From Endozoicomonas sp. 4G (GTDB lineage Bacteria > Pseudomonadota > Gammaproteobacteria > Pseudomonadales > Endozoicomonadaceae): DNA of 64,000 nt. This document shows, piece by piece, positions 35,436 to 43,622 of the stretch (positions within the stretch are counted from its first letter, which is position 1; each line of letters opens with the position of its first letter). The stretch spans positions 4,880,001-4,944,000 of the forward strand of contig NZ_CP082909.1 of the NCBI RefSeq assembly GCF_023822025.1, given 5' to 3'. The notes under the pieces are model-generated. The model had not been told where the DNA came from, searched no databases, and saw only the letters and a program-made list of their open reading frames with translations. The position numbers were made by a program, and so were the translations under genes.

Positions 35436-36181
35436 TGCCTGGCCTGCCAAGGCCGATGGATATTCTTCATAATCAAATCACAGGCAGTACAGGCAAGGAC
35501 TAACCCGTACCGAGGCAAGGATGCCAAACGAAATGGCGTGACGCCCCTGGAGGGCGATGGTGACTTCCGCAGCCCTGAGTGTATCGCCCTGCTGAAAAAG
35601 GCTGACATTGTCGTCACCAATCCACCGTTTTCCCTGTTCAGTGAGTATGTAGGTCAGCTGGCCAGCTTTAATAAGAAATTCATTATCATCGGTAACCAAA
35701 ACGCCATTACCTACAAGGGTGTTTTCTCTCTTATCAAAGAAAACAAAATGTGGCTGGGCTTTGGCTTCAAAAGGAACATGGCTCATTTCATTGCACCCTA
35801 CTACGACGATGTCGCTTCTGATACTGACCATCGTGAAGGCCTGATCTGGGTTTCAGGTGTTGTCTGGTTCACAAACCTTGATCATAACAAACGACACGAG
35901 GAAATGATTTTGGTGCAGCGATACCGGGGTAATAAGGCTGCCTACCCACACTACGACAATTACGATGCCATTGAAGTGTCATGGGTGTACCTATTACGTT
36001 CCTGAGTAAGTTCAACCCGGAACAATTTGAAATCATTGGCACTTCAGACCGAGGTGGGGACGGTTTCATTAACCATCTTTACTTACCCCACGATCGACGA
36101 GATGCCGCTGTCGTCAATGGTAAGGGTGTTTATAAACGGCTGTTTATCCGCCACCGCAAACCCCTGGCCAAGGTGGCATAA
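35436..36181 (+). pseudogene. EcoRI-type adenine methyltransferase, decayed
   Basis: Family motifs are plain: GDGDFRSPECI, the catalytic NPPF in VVTNPPFSLFSEYV, FIIIGNQNAITYK, VWFTNLDHNKRHEEMI and YDNYDAIEVS. The frame then shifts near 35985-36000 and continues as MGVPITFLSKFNPEQFEIIG. The N-terminal part is missing: an in-frame stop lies at 35433 and no start is seen. The gene is therefore broken twice. It would have methylated adenine as the guard of a restriction-like system. Confidence 0.82.
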
Positions 36182-36229
36182 ATGAAAGTCATCCAACATA
36201 ACATCACCCTCCGGGACCTGGCCAAAGAT
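36182..36229 (+). pseudogene. First codons of a lost downstream gene (DUF262-like)
   Basis: An ATG overlapping the methyltransferase stop begins MKVIQHNITLRDLAKD and is then cut by the dispersed repeat and the DUF29 region. The start recalls the DUF262 protein that often follows EcoRI-type methyltransferases; this is from memory and weak. Confidence 0.35.
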
Positions 36230-36270
36230 TCTTCACCTCGTTTGCTGAGCGTGGGTAAGAGCTATACGAG

Positions 36271-36771
36271 CTACAATTCAACCCCGTTCAGTGGGTACCA
36301 GTCTTCAGTCATTAGCTGGTCGTAAGACCAAGGGCACTGGTCTGGAAAGCTACTGTTGTTCAGCTTTGGGCATTTAGGTGGTATGTGTAAATTCATTTCT
36401 CTAATAGCTTTCTTTTTACCTTTAGGATAAGCCTCTTTTAAAACGTCTTCGATACGTCTGTTTAAACTGTGATTCTTATCCAATAATTCATTAATCCCAT
36501 CCCTTGCATTCCATACGCTAACCATCCAGCCTTTAATGACTCTTTCAGTGGCTACGGTGTCCCTTAACACTGTTGTTTGGTAATCCATTTTAAGCAAGTG
36601 GAGTATGAGATTAACTAAAAATTTCTCTAACTCACGAATGTCTTGCTTAATGCTCAACTCCAAATCCTCCAACAAGTTTTCTAAATCTAGCTGGTCAAAG
36701 TGATGATTTCTCAGCAAAGCTACCTGATTGGATAACCACTGGTGATAATCAGTTTCGTATAAATTACTCAT
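36271..36771 (-). CDS. DUF29 family protein
   Basis: 166 residues, start MSNLYETDYHQWLSNQVALLR, central LLKMDYQTT, end CPWSYDQLMTEDWYPLN. DUF29 proteins are small, helical, of unknown function and often found in multiple copies near mobile DNA. This copy is intact, whereas its twin at 31-33 kb is split by IS66. Its 5' side (36771-36955) repeats the flank of the other copy almost exactly, including the paralogue tail. Confidence 0.85.
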   Translation of the reverse strand: MSNLYETDYHQWLSNQVALLRNHHFDQLDLENLLEDLELSIKQDIRELEKFLVNLILHLLKMDYQTTVLRDTVATERVIKGWMVSVWNARDGINELLDKNHSLNRRIEDVLKEAYPKGKKKAIREMNLHIPPKCPKLNNSSFPDQCPWSYDQLMTEDWYPLNGVEL

Positions 36772-36877
36772 AGATGTTCACTCCATTAAACGGATACCAT
36801 TCTTCAGCCATCAACCGCTCCCTCCCAGTCGCGCCCCAGGCGCTTGGTGGGATACCCCCCATCCCTGGGGATAAGTC
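36764..36877 (-). pseudogene. Second copy of the DUF29 paralogue tail
   Basis: Nearly identical to 33230-33345 and again overlapping the DUF29 start by eight bases. It marks the block as a segmental duplication. 36878-37056 holds no other feature. Confidence 0.6.
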
Positions 36878-37056
36878 GGCCAGCAGGTCTGAGTGTTCAA
36901 CTTTGTTTGAGGTTTGAGGATAGCAGTTGAAGAGGGGGGTGCAAGTTGTTGGCGGGGGTTCAGGGGCTGTGGGAACTGCGCAGAAAGTCCAACCACTGAG
37001 CCACGTTTGCCCGGCTCAACTGATGACAAAAGGCATACATCCGCTATATTTCTCCC

Positions 37057-37355
37057 ATGAAACCCTTTAACTGGAACCCCCCCAGAAGAATCAGCAGCTG
37101 ATCCGCGAACGGAATAAATCCTTCGGGGAAGTGGTTTTCCACATAGAGAACGGCGACCTGCTGGACGACATTGACCACCCTAACCCGCAAGCCTATCCCC
37201 ATCAGCGGATGTTTGTGGTGAATGTACAGGGTTACGTCTGGCTGGTGCCTTACGTGGAAAGTGAGCAGGAGTACTTTTTAAAAACACTGATACCCAGCCG
37301 CAAATATACCCGTGACTATTTGGGAGATAAACATGACAAAAACCAAACTGGATAA
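37057..37355 (+). pseudogene. BrnT-like toxin, out of frame at a C7 tract
   Basis: The body reads ...KSFGEVVFHIENGDLLDDI, FVVNVQGYVWLVPYV and FLKTLIPSRKYTRDYLG, a BrnT-type toxin. The natural start MKPFNWNP (ATG 37057) is in another frame; the shift falls in a run of seven C at 37077-37083. One more C or two fewer would restore the frame. Without it, translation could begin only at a late GTG (37131), losing the first third. It overlaps its antitoxin by 23 bases. Confidence 0.7.
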
Positions 37356-37617
37356 CGAAGAGCAGGCGTTGCTCGATGCCTTTGAACGAGGTGAGTATGA
37401 ATCCGTGCTGACGCCTGAGCGCAAGGCGACGTTGGAAGCGGCGGCCAGGGAGACGCTTAAGAAGGATAAGCGTATTAACATCCGAATTTCCCAACAGGAT
37501 CTGTTGGCGATTCAGTCACGGGCCCAGCGGGAAGGGATTCCATACCAGACACTGGTGTCCAGTATTCTCCACAAGTACCTGTCCGGTGCTTTGCGGGATG
37601 TCTCAACTCAGCCTTGA
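37333..37617 (+). CDS. CopG/RHH-type antitoxin
   Basis: 94 residues from ATG 37333 (an upstream ATG at 37312 is in frame but buried in the toxin gene). The C-terminal ribbon-helix-helix is visible: DKRINIRISQQDLLAIQSRAQREGIPYQT. The acidic N-terminus would bind the toxin. It remains intact while its toxin is out of frame. Confidence 0.8.
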   Translation: MTKTKLDNEEQALLDAFERGEYESVLTPERKATLEAAARETLKKDKRINIRISQQDLLAIQSRAQREGIPYQTLVSSILHKYLSGALRDVSTQP

Positions 37618-37673
37618 ACAGTCAGTGAACAATGGGGTCGCCATCACCCCACCTTCCCCAACATTACTCGCGG

Positions 37674-37717
37674 GGTTTCTTCGTCCCGGCGTTCTGCCAC
37701 TGTCGCAAGGTCTTCAA
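37674..37717. repeat. 44-bp fragment of the satellite relB gene
   Basis: These 44 bases are identical to 28931-28974 inside relB of the satellite, in the same orientation. The fragment supplies the stop codon and last bases of the oxidase gene at 37714. It may be a relic of an earlier relB copy or of recombination with the satellite. Confidence 0.85.
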
Positions 37718-38871
37718 AGCGAATAACCAAAAAACTGCTTATTTTCCCTCAGTATTCTCGTGAACAACGCCTCATTCAAAGCGTTATCGGAGCCATCGTT
37801 GTGGTCGATAAAGGTGGCTCCCAGTAACCCTCCTCTTCTGGGCATAAAATAGATATCCGCCTTATCCACAGGGCTGGCACGTTTGGGGGCTCCCGGCGGC
37901 TGGTAGCGAGTGTAAATAATGTAGTCGAGCTTGTTCAGGGGTTGATGAGCCAGCTCAAGCAACAACCCCATGTTGGGGTAAACCCTGTCATCGTGATTCA
38001 GTTTTGCAGCCCCCAGCCCGGAACAGTTAAAAACAACATCGGTTTTAATATCATCGAGACTGCCGATTGTCCCACGAACCACAGGGATATTTCGGGTTCT
38101 GAGTTCACGGTCAAAGGCTGCCATAATGACCGCAGTATCCATAAAGTAAGTCCGGAATTTTTGCATCGGGTAATTCACGCCTGTGGAAAACTTAACCACG
38201 CCCTGCTCAGGTTTGGGTAACAATCCGGCTTCAGCAAAGGGTTCAATACCGGTGTAAGTTTCTAAAGGACCTTCTTCCCCTTCTTTACCCAGACCACTGT
38301 AGACATCAATAAGATGCACCCCTTCATTGATGATGGAATGGGTGCCTTTGTCGACTTTCTGATACCCCTTGAGCGTCTCAATGGCGAGCTGTTCAGCCTC
38401 TTTTTTCTCGGACTTATTTTCTGTTGCCATAGACACCATGGCCAGATACCCCGTTGAGTTCAATGAAGCAATACCGTCGTCTTTCTCAGCCACCACACGA
38501 AGGTTCCGGTAGCCTGCCTGATAAAGCGATAAGGCGACGGCTTTTCCCATACAACCTGCGCCAATGACCGTTACAGAAACCTGGTCGTTTAATTTATGCG
38601 CTCTGGCCCTCTCCTCAAATAAGGCCATGGCTTTGTTTACACTACCCCAGAGCAGCGTCCAGCCGCTGCCGCCATGACCGTATAAATGGACTCTTATTTG
38701 CTCACCGATACGCTCAGCACTGATTTCTGGCAACCCCTTTCGCATGGGACGAAGACAGATAGTTTTGCGATCAATATCGCCGCCCAACACCACTCGCCCC
38801 TGTGCATCAAAATGGGCATCACCCAGCTGAACTGCCTCCAGCTGGTCATAAAAGGGGGCTAAATGGATCAT
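37714..38871 (-). CDS. D-amino-acid-oxidase-like flavoprotein, circularly permuted
   Basis: 385 residues from the ATG at 38871, which overlaps the aminotransferase stop (ATGA). Normal D-amino-acid oxidases begin with the FAD motif and end with the RPxR and HNYGHGGSGW signatures. Here RPMR (41-44) and HLYGHGGSGWTLLWG (62-76) come first, the FAD motif VIGAGCMG (G104, G106, G109) follows, then NCSGLGA near 285. The end (FMPRRGGLLGATF ... FTRILRENKQFF) matches the part that usually precedes RPxR. All pieces are present, in rotated order. It should oxidise an amine next to a carboxylate using O2 or another acceptor; the substrate is unknown but may be the product of its operon. An FAD enzyme lacking the permutation cannot explain this layout. 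Confidence 0.8.
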   Translation of the reverse strand: MIHLAPFYDQLEAVQLGDAHFDAQGRVVLGGDIDRKTICLRPMRKGLPEISAERIGEQIRVHLYGHGGSGWTLLWGSVNKAMALFEERARAHKLNDQVSVTVIGAGCMGKAVALSLYQAGYRNLRVVAEKDDGIASLNSTGYLAMVSMATENKSEKKEAEQLAIETLKGYQKVDKGTHSIINEGVHLIDVYSGLGKEGEEGPLETYTGIEPFAEAGLLPKPEQGVVKFSTGVNYPMQKFRTYFMDTAVIMAAFDRELRTRNIPVVRGTIGSLDDIKTDVVFNCSGLGAAKLNHDDRVYPNMGLLLELAHQPLNKLDYIIYTRYQPPGAPKRASPVDKADIYFMPRRGGLLGATFIDHNDGSDNALNEALFTRILRENKQFFGYSL

Positions 38872-40016
38872 TTGTATAAAACTCCCGCCAACCCATAAGA
38901 AGGCTCTGCCTGTTCGTCCAAAAAGAAACGGGAAACAGACTCTGCTACCCGGCTCACCTGCGCCGCCGTCATTCCCGGAAACACAGGCAAAGAAAGACAA
39001 CGCCGGGACACCTGCTCGGCGACAAAAAGATCCTGTGTTATCGGTAAGCCTCTAAACACTGGCTGCTGATGTAATGGGATCGGATAATACAGGGCGGATG
39101 CAATGCCCTGACTGGCCAGATGCGCTTTCAGTTGATCCCGTTGATCGGTTAACACCGTAAACTGGTGATAAACGTGCCCCTGTCCTGCTGGCAACAGAAC
39201 ATCCAATCCCTGCAGACAGGATCGGTACACTTCTGCTATTTTTTTCCGCTCCTGGTTATAACGTTCAATGTACTTGAGCTTGACTCTGAGCAGCGCCGCC
39301 TGCATTTCATCCAATCGGCTGTTGAAACCCATGCACTCATGTCGGTATTGAATGCTGCTGCCGTGGTTTCTCAATACCTTTAACTGCTCCGCCATGAACT
39401 CCGTCTTTGCAGTAATTAAACCACCATCACCAAAACCACCGAGGTTCTTGCTGGGGAAAAAGCTGAAACAACCAAGATCACCCCAGGTTCCCGTCATTCT
39501 GCCGTTGACAGACGCACCAAAGGACTGGGCACAATCCTCAATCAGCAGCAGGGAATGTTCCTCGCAGAGCCACTGAATTTCCTGAATACGGGCGGGCAAA
39601 CCGAAGAGATGAACCACCAGCACTGCACGAGTGCGGTCAGTCATTGCCTGCTGTATCCGAAGTGGATCCATATTAAACGTCTCCGGCTCTATATCCGCAA
39701 ACACAGGCGTTGCACCTACCCGGACAATGGCTTCAGCGGTGGCAAAAAAAGTAAAAGGCGTGGTAATGACTTCATCACCGGGGCCCAGACCAGCGGCTGA
39801 GAGGGCAAGGATCAGGGCATCGGTGCCATTGCCACAACTGACAGCCTGGTTAGCCTGAAGAAACGCTCCGACTTCCTGTTCAAAAGCAGTGACTTCCTCG
39901 CCCATCAAAAAACGACCGGAGTCCAGCACCCGGCTGGCCGCTGCCCTGAGTTCCTGCTGAATAGGCTGGTGCCAGGCCAGTGTATCCACCATCGGGATCA
40001 TTGCTTTCGAATTCAC
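38868..40016 (-). CDS. DegT/DnrJ/EryC1/StrS-type PLP aminotransferase
   Basis: 382 residues, the usual length. It has the SCGNGTDALILAL motif near residue 60, the EDCAQSFGA motif near 160 and the PLP lysine in FSFFPSKNLGGFGDGG near 190. These enzymes transaminate keto-sugars for surface sugars or antibiotics. It overlaps both neighbours by four bases, so oxidoreductase, aminotransferase and oxidase are made from one mRNA. The combination with a dehydrogenase upstream is typical of 3-amino-sugar synthesis; the oxidase is the unusual third member. Confidence 0.9.
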   Translation of the reverse strand: MNSKAMIPMVDTLAWHQPIQQELRAAASRVLDSGRFLMGEEVTAFEQEVGAFLQANQAVSCGNGTDALILALSAAGLGPGDEVITTPFTFFATAEAIVRVGATPVFADIEPETFNMDPLRIQQAMTDRTRAVLVVHLFGLPARIQEIQWLCEEHSLLLIEDCAQSFGASVNGRMTGTWGDLGCFSFFPSKNLGGFGDGGLITAKTEFMAEQLKVLRNHGSSIQYRHECMGFNSRLDEMQAALLRVKLKYIERYNQERKKIAEVYRSCLQGLDVLLPAGQGHVYHQFTVLTDQRDQLKAHLASQGIASALYYPIPLHQQPVFRGLPITQDLFVAEQVSRRCLSLPVFPGMTAAQVSRVAESVSRFFLDEQAEPSYGLAGVLYK

Positions 40017-40951
40017 TGGACATCTCCCTCGATGATACCGGAAATCCGGGTGGCTAACGCCAGGGCACGATGGCCATCCTCACCGCTGACCCTGGGCTCT
40101 TTTGAGTAACGAACACAGTTGAGGAAGTCTTCTATCTCCCTGCGCAGGGAGTCGCTGTCTTTATAACTCAGTGCATCACACTCAATGGTGGGAATGCCGG
40201 GAAACATCTCACCTTTACCTTTGTAAAAGTGCGACATATTCAGAGACTGAAAATCGATACAAATACACGACTTTTCTTGAAAGATGTGCATTTTTCGCTT
40301 GGCTTTCTGACTGATCCGGCTGGCGGTTACATTAGCGACGCAGCCACCACTGAATGTCAGTCGGGCCTGGGCAATATCCACTGAGTCAGACAGTACCGCT
40401 GTACCGTTGGCAACGACATCCACTAATGGCTTGTTCACCAGGCTCAGAATAATATCCAGATCATGGATCATAAGATCCATAACCACATTGATATCCATGG
40501 AGCGAGGCTTGAATCCAGCCAGCCGGTGAGACTCAATAAAACGGGGCTCCCTCAATAAAGAGCCTACGCCGGAAAGGGCTTCGTTAAAACGCTCCAGACA
40601 ACCCACCTGCAGAACCAGCTCCTGCTCCCTGGCTATCTGAACCAGCTCATGGGCCTCATCCAGACTGGAAGTGATGGGCTTTTCCACCAGTACATGCACA
40701 CCCGCCTTAAGAAAATCTCTGGAAACCTGATGATGGAGAAACGTGGGTACAGCGATACTGACCGCATCCACCCGGCCTAACAGTTGTTGGTAATCAGCAA
40801 AGAATTCTGTGCCACACTCACTGGCAACAACACGACCACTGTCTTCATTGATATCTGCTACGCCAACCAGCTGACACTCAGGCAACATGGCGTATTTATG
40901 GGCGTGAAATTTTCCCAGATATCCGATCCCGACTACTGCGGTTCTGAGCAT
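40013..40951 (-). CDS. Gfo/Idh/MocA-family oxidoreductase
   Basis: 312 residues from ATG 40951. The Rossmann motif VVGIGYLGKFHAHKY lies at the N-terminus, the catalytic EKPI motif near residue 92, and DLMIHDLDIILSL near 165. It likely oxidises a sugar nucleotide hydroxyl to a ketone for the following aminotransferase. The longer frame to 41035 has no ribosome site. It is the first gene of the three-gene operon; stop and next start overlap (ATGA). Confidence 0.88.
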   Translation of the reverse strand: MLRTAVVGIGYLGKFHAHKYAMLPECQLVGVADINEDSGRVVASECGTEFFADYQQLLGRVDAVSIAVPTFLHHQVSRDFLKAGVHVLVEKPITSSLDEAHELVQIAREQELVLQVGCLERFNEALSGVGSLLREPRFIESHRLAGFKPRSMDINVVMDLMIHDLDIILSLVNKPLVDVVANGTAVLSDSVDIAQARLTFSGGCVANVTASRISQKAKRKMHIFQEKSCICIDFQSLNMSHFYKGKGEMFPGIPTIECDALSYKDSDSLRREIEDFLNCVRYSKEPRVSGEDGHRALALATRISGIIEGDVQ

Positions 40952-41067
40952 TGAAAGATTCCATAAGGTTTTGATGTTTCGGCTTTTAAGATAGACGTTA
41001 TTTCGCGCGCTATCCGAACCATCAAGCAGAAACAAAATGGAATTCAGTCCCCCGGATCTGGAGCTGA

Positions 41068-41802
41068 TCAGTCAATATCCAGAACCGGCAGCGTCCGGGT
41101 CAGGGTGATCTCCTGGGTCGATATTTCAGCGCCCAGAGCCATAATTTCAACCCCTGCGGCTGCCGCTTCTTTAATGGCCTGACCGTATGCCGGATCAATC
41201 TCATGAGCTGGAGCCACACGTTCAATCCCCGTGTGCTGAACACAAAACAGCAGCACTGCCCTATAACCTGACTTCACCATAGCCACCAACTCCCTGAGAT
41301 GCCTGGTTCCCCGTGTGGTGACGGCATCGGGAAACAGGCCCAGGCCATCACCAACCGCCAGAGTGACACTTTTCACTTCGACATAGCAATCGGGCAAACC
41401 TTCCTGCTGTAGCAAAAAGTCGATACGGCTTTTTTCTTCACCGTAAGGCACTTCGCTGCGAACGTTGTCGTAATCTGCCAGACCGGGAATCTTTTTCAGG
41501 TTCAACGCCTCGGCCACCAGCTTGTTGGCCCTGCCGGTATTCAGCCCGGCCAGAGTGCTTTTTTCCTGTGCGCCATAGATAACGGGAATCTCAGCCAACT
41601 CCCAGGTGCAGGGGTACTTACGTTTGGGATTGCCAGAATCGAGATACCAGACCTGTTTGCCGGGATAGAGACAGTTTTTCATGGAACCGGTATTCGGACA
41701 GTGAAGGGTAATAATGCTGCCATCCTCCAACTCCACGTCCGCCATGAAGCGTTTGTAACGTCGAAGCAAACGGGCTGACTGAAGATCTTTCTCAAATTTC
41801 AT
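41068..41802 (-). CDS. sfsA: SfsA, sugar fermentation stimulation protein
   Basis: 244 residues from ATG 41802, which follows GAGGAAACC; the longer frame to 41934 is untranslated leader. Family motifs: LLRRYKRFMADVEL, HCPNTGSM near 36, KYPCTWEL, and SRIDFLL...CYVEVKSVTL with a PD-(D/E)xK-like nuclease core. Function is still poorly defined. It is divergent from dksA, and the 283 bp between hold their promoters; this gene pair is conserved in Pseudomonas. Confidence 0.92.
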   Translation of the reverse strand: MKFEKDLQSARLLRRYKRFMADVELEDGSIITLHCPNTGSMKNCLYPGKQVWYLDSGNPKRKYPCTWELAEIPVIYGAQEKSTLAGLNTGRANKLVAEALNLKKIPGLADYDNVRSEVPYGEEKSRIDFLLQQEGLPDCYVEVKSVTLAVGDGLGLFPDAVTTRGTRHLRELVAMVKSGYRAVLLFCVQHTGIERVAPAHEIDPAYGQAIKEAAAAGVEIMALGAEISTQEITLTRTLPVLDID

Positions 41803-42085
41803 GGTTTCCTCGAGGAGTATTTTGTGATTACTATGTACTATGTGGATGATTACTTGTCGACAACGGCAGAAGCAATTTTTTATGGCGCATTGCCATAGGT
41901 TTTGGTAGTTTCTTCGCTTCTGTGAGGAAGGCAAGAGGCATAGGGTCCAGATTACGCAACGGATACTGGCAACCCGTAGTGTTGACCTCAGCTTTCAAGG
42001 AAGCCGGTGATATCCGGCGTTCGGATGGAAAGCCTGGCAGGCAGTATGTCGGGCTACTTAATGAGAAGGTGATGAGGCTGTAATC

Positions 42086-42529
42086 ATGTCAGCACAGAAA
42101 AAAGCCGATCAAGGTAATTTGCTTCGCTCTTTCACTCCGTATGTGGAGAAAGAAGGCGAAGAATACATGAATGAGAAGCAGGTCGAACATTTCACCAACA
42201 TCCTCAAGCACTGGAAGCAGGAATTGATGGAAGAAGTGGATCGCACCGTAAACCATATGCAGGATGAAGCAGCAAACTTCCCTGACCCGGCTGACCGTGC
42301 CAGCCAGGAAGAAGAGTTCAGCCTGGAGCTACGTACCCGCGACCGCGAGCGCAAACTGATTAGAAAAATCGATAAAACTCTGGCTCGTATTGAGGAAGAA
42401 GATTACGGTTTCTGCGATTCTTGCGGTGTCGAGATTGGCGTCCGCCGTCTGGAAGCTCGTCCTACAGCCACTCTTTGTATTGACTGCAAAACCCTGGCTG
42501 AAATCAAAGAAAAGCAGCTGGGTCAATAA
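42086..42529 (+). CDS. dksA: RNA polymerase-binding transcription factor DksA
   Basis: 147 residues. The coiled-coil tip acids lie in FPDPADRASQEEE (D67, D70). The zinc finger uses C110, C113, C131 and C134. With ppGpp it binds the RNA polymerase secondary channel to shut down rRNA and activate amino-acid genes. GAGG precedes the ATG. A strong terminator follows, so gluQ is probably expressed by read-through or its own promoter. Confidence 0.96.
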   Translation: MSAQKKADQGNLLRSFTPYVEKEGEEYMNEKQVEHFTNILKHWKQELMEEVDRTVNHMQDEAANFPDPADRASQEEEFSLELRTRDRERKLIRKIDKTLARIEEEDYGFCDSCGVEIGVRRLEARPTATLCIDCKTLAEIKEKQLGQ

Positions 42530-42554
42530 TATACCCTGTCACTGCTGCCTTCTT

Positions 42555-42590
42555 ACAAAGCCGCGAATTACATCGCGGCTTTGTTATTTA
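42555..42590 (+). terminator. Intrinsic terminator after dksA
   Basis: A perfect 12-bp stem (acaaagccgcga / tcgcggctttgt, 6-base loop) followed by a T-rich tail, 26 bases after the stop. Confidence 0.85.
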
Positions 42591-42591
42591 T

Positions 42592-42620
42592 GCATTTCCA
42601 CGCTGGAGCGTAGGAACGAG
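42592..42620. repeat. Half copy of the dispersed palindromic repeat
   Basis: ttccacgctggagcgtaggaacgag differs by one base from the right half of the repeat at 31091-31115. It lies between the dksA terminator and gluQ. Confidence 0.7.
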
Positions 42621-42628
42621 TTGTTAAC

Positions 42629-43546
42629 ATGCCCACAGCAAACAGAAATGCCAACAGTGAAGAAAAGCCAAACTACGTTGGTCGCTTTGCCCCCTCTCCT
42701 TCCGGGCCATTGCACTTTGGCTCACTGGTCGCCGCCCTGGCCAGTTTTCTGGATGCCCGTTCGCAAAACGGAATCTGGCGGGTTCGCATGGAAGACATTG
42801 ACCCTCCCAGGGAACAACCCGGCGCAGCCCGTCAGATTCTGAAGTCACTGGAAGCCTATGGTTTGCACTGGGATGATCAGGTGCTCTATCAAAGCAGGCG
42901 TCACGAGACCTATCGACACATCATCAGTGACCTGAAAACCAGAGGCCTGGTATACCCCTGCACCTGCACCCGTAAAGACCTTCGTGGGCAAGGGGGCGTC
43001 TATCCGGGTACCTGTCGGGACAAAACCGATAACACAAAGTCCCCATATGCCCTGAGAGTCAGATGCCCGGAAAAAGTCATTGAGTTTCAGGATCTGATCC
43101 AGGGCCCGATCAAATATGCCCTGCCTGATCTGGGCGACTTTATTATTCAGCGCAAGGATGGTCTCTTTGCCTACCAGCTGGCCGTCTGTGCTGACGACGC
43201 TGACCAGGGGATCACTCACATCGTCAGGGGCCATGACCTTCTGAATGCCACGCCCTGGCAGATCTATCTGTTGTCGTTGCTCAACACTGCCACTCCTGCC
43301 TATGCCCATATTCCTGTTATCACGCTGGCAAACGGCGACAAGCTGAGCAAGCAGAACCATGCTCCGGAGATTCCCCTCCACCAGCCTGAACAGCAATTGA
43401 TTAATGCATTACAGGCATTGGGACAGAGCCCGGACGCCGAACTGCACGGCAGCAGTGTTTCCGAGATTCTGCAATGGGGTATAGCGCACTGGCAGATAGA
43501 AAAGGTCGCAAAACAACCTTTTGTGCCACTGGCGGCTTTATCCTGA
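42629..43546 (+). CDS. gluQ: Glutamyl-Q tRNA(Asp) synthetase
   Basis: 305 residues. A class-I synthetase catalytic core without the anticodon-binding domain: RFAPSPSGPLHFGSL carries the HIGH equivalent (HFGS, 29-32) and GDKLSKQN is the KMSKS equivalent. A zinc site CTCTRKD...YPGTCRD lies near 100-125. It attaches glutamate to queuosine in tRNA(Asp). Its place after dksA is conserved in gammaproteobacteria. Confidence 0.95.
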   Translation: MPTANRNANSEEKPNYVGRFAPSPSGPLHFGSLVAALASFLDARSQNGIWRVRMEDIDPPREQPGAARQILKSLEAYGLHWDDQVLYQSRRHETYRHIISDLKTRGLVYPCTCTRKDLRGQGGVYPGTCRDKTDNTKSPYALRVRCPEKVIEFQDLIQGPIKYALPDLGDFIIQRKDGLFAYQLAVCADDADQGITHIVRGHDLLNATPWQIYLLSLLNTATPAYAHIPVITLANGDKLSKQNHAPEIPLHQPEQQLINALQALGQSPDAELHGSSVSEILQWGIAHWQIEKVAKQPFVPLAALS

Positions 43547-43574
43547 GGACCGGGAGTGGTATATATAGACTATT

Positions 43575-43600
43575 AACCTTGTCGAGTAACCTTGTCGAGA
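43575..43600. repeat. 13-bp tandem direct repeat upstream of a secreted-protein gene
   Basis: aaccttgtcgag(t/a) twice in tandem, 22 bases before the start at 43623, next to an AT-rich tatatagactatt. Possibly a duplicated operator or promoter element. Confidence 0.5.
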
Positions 43601-43622
43601 AAGATATGTCTAGGGAGTGGAT

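Noticed and set aside
36811-37029. Minus-strand frame beside the DUF29 gene
   Set aside because: It runs through the duplicated paralogue tail in the wrong frame.
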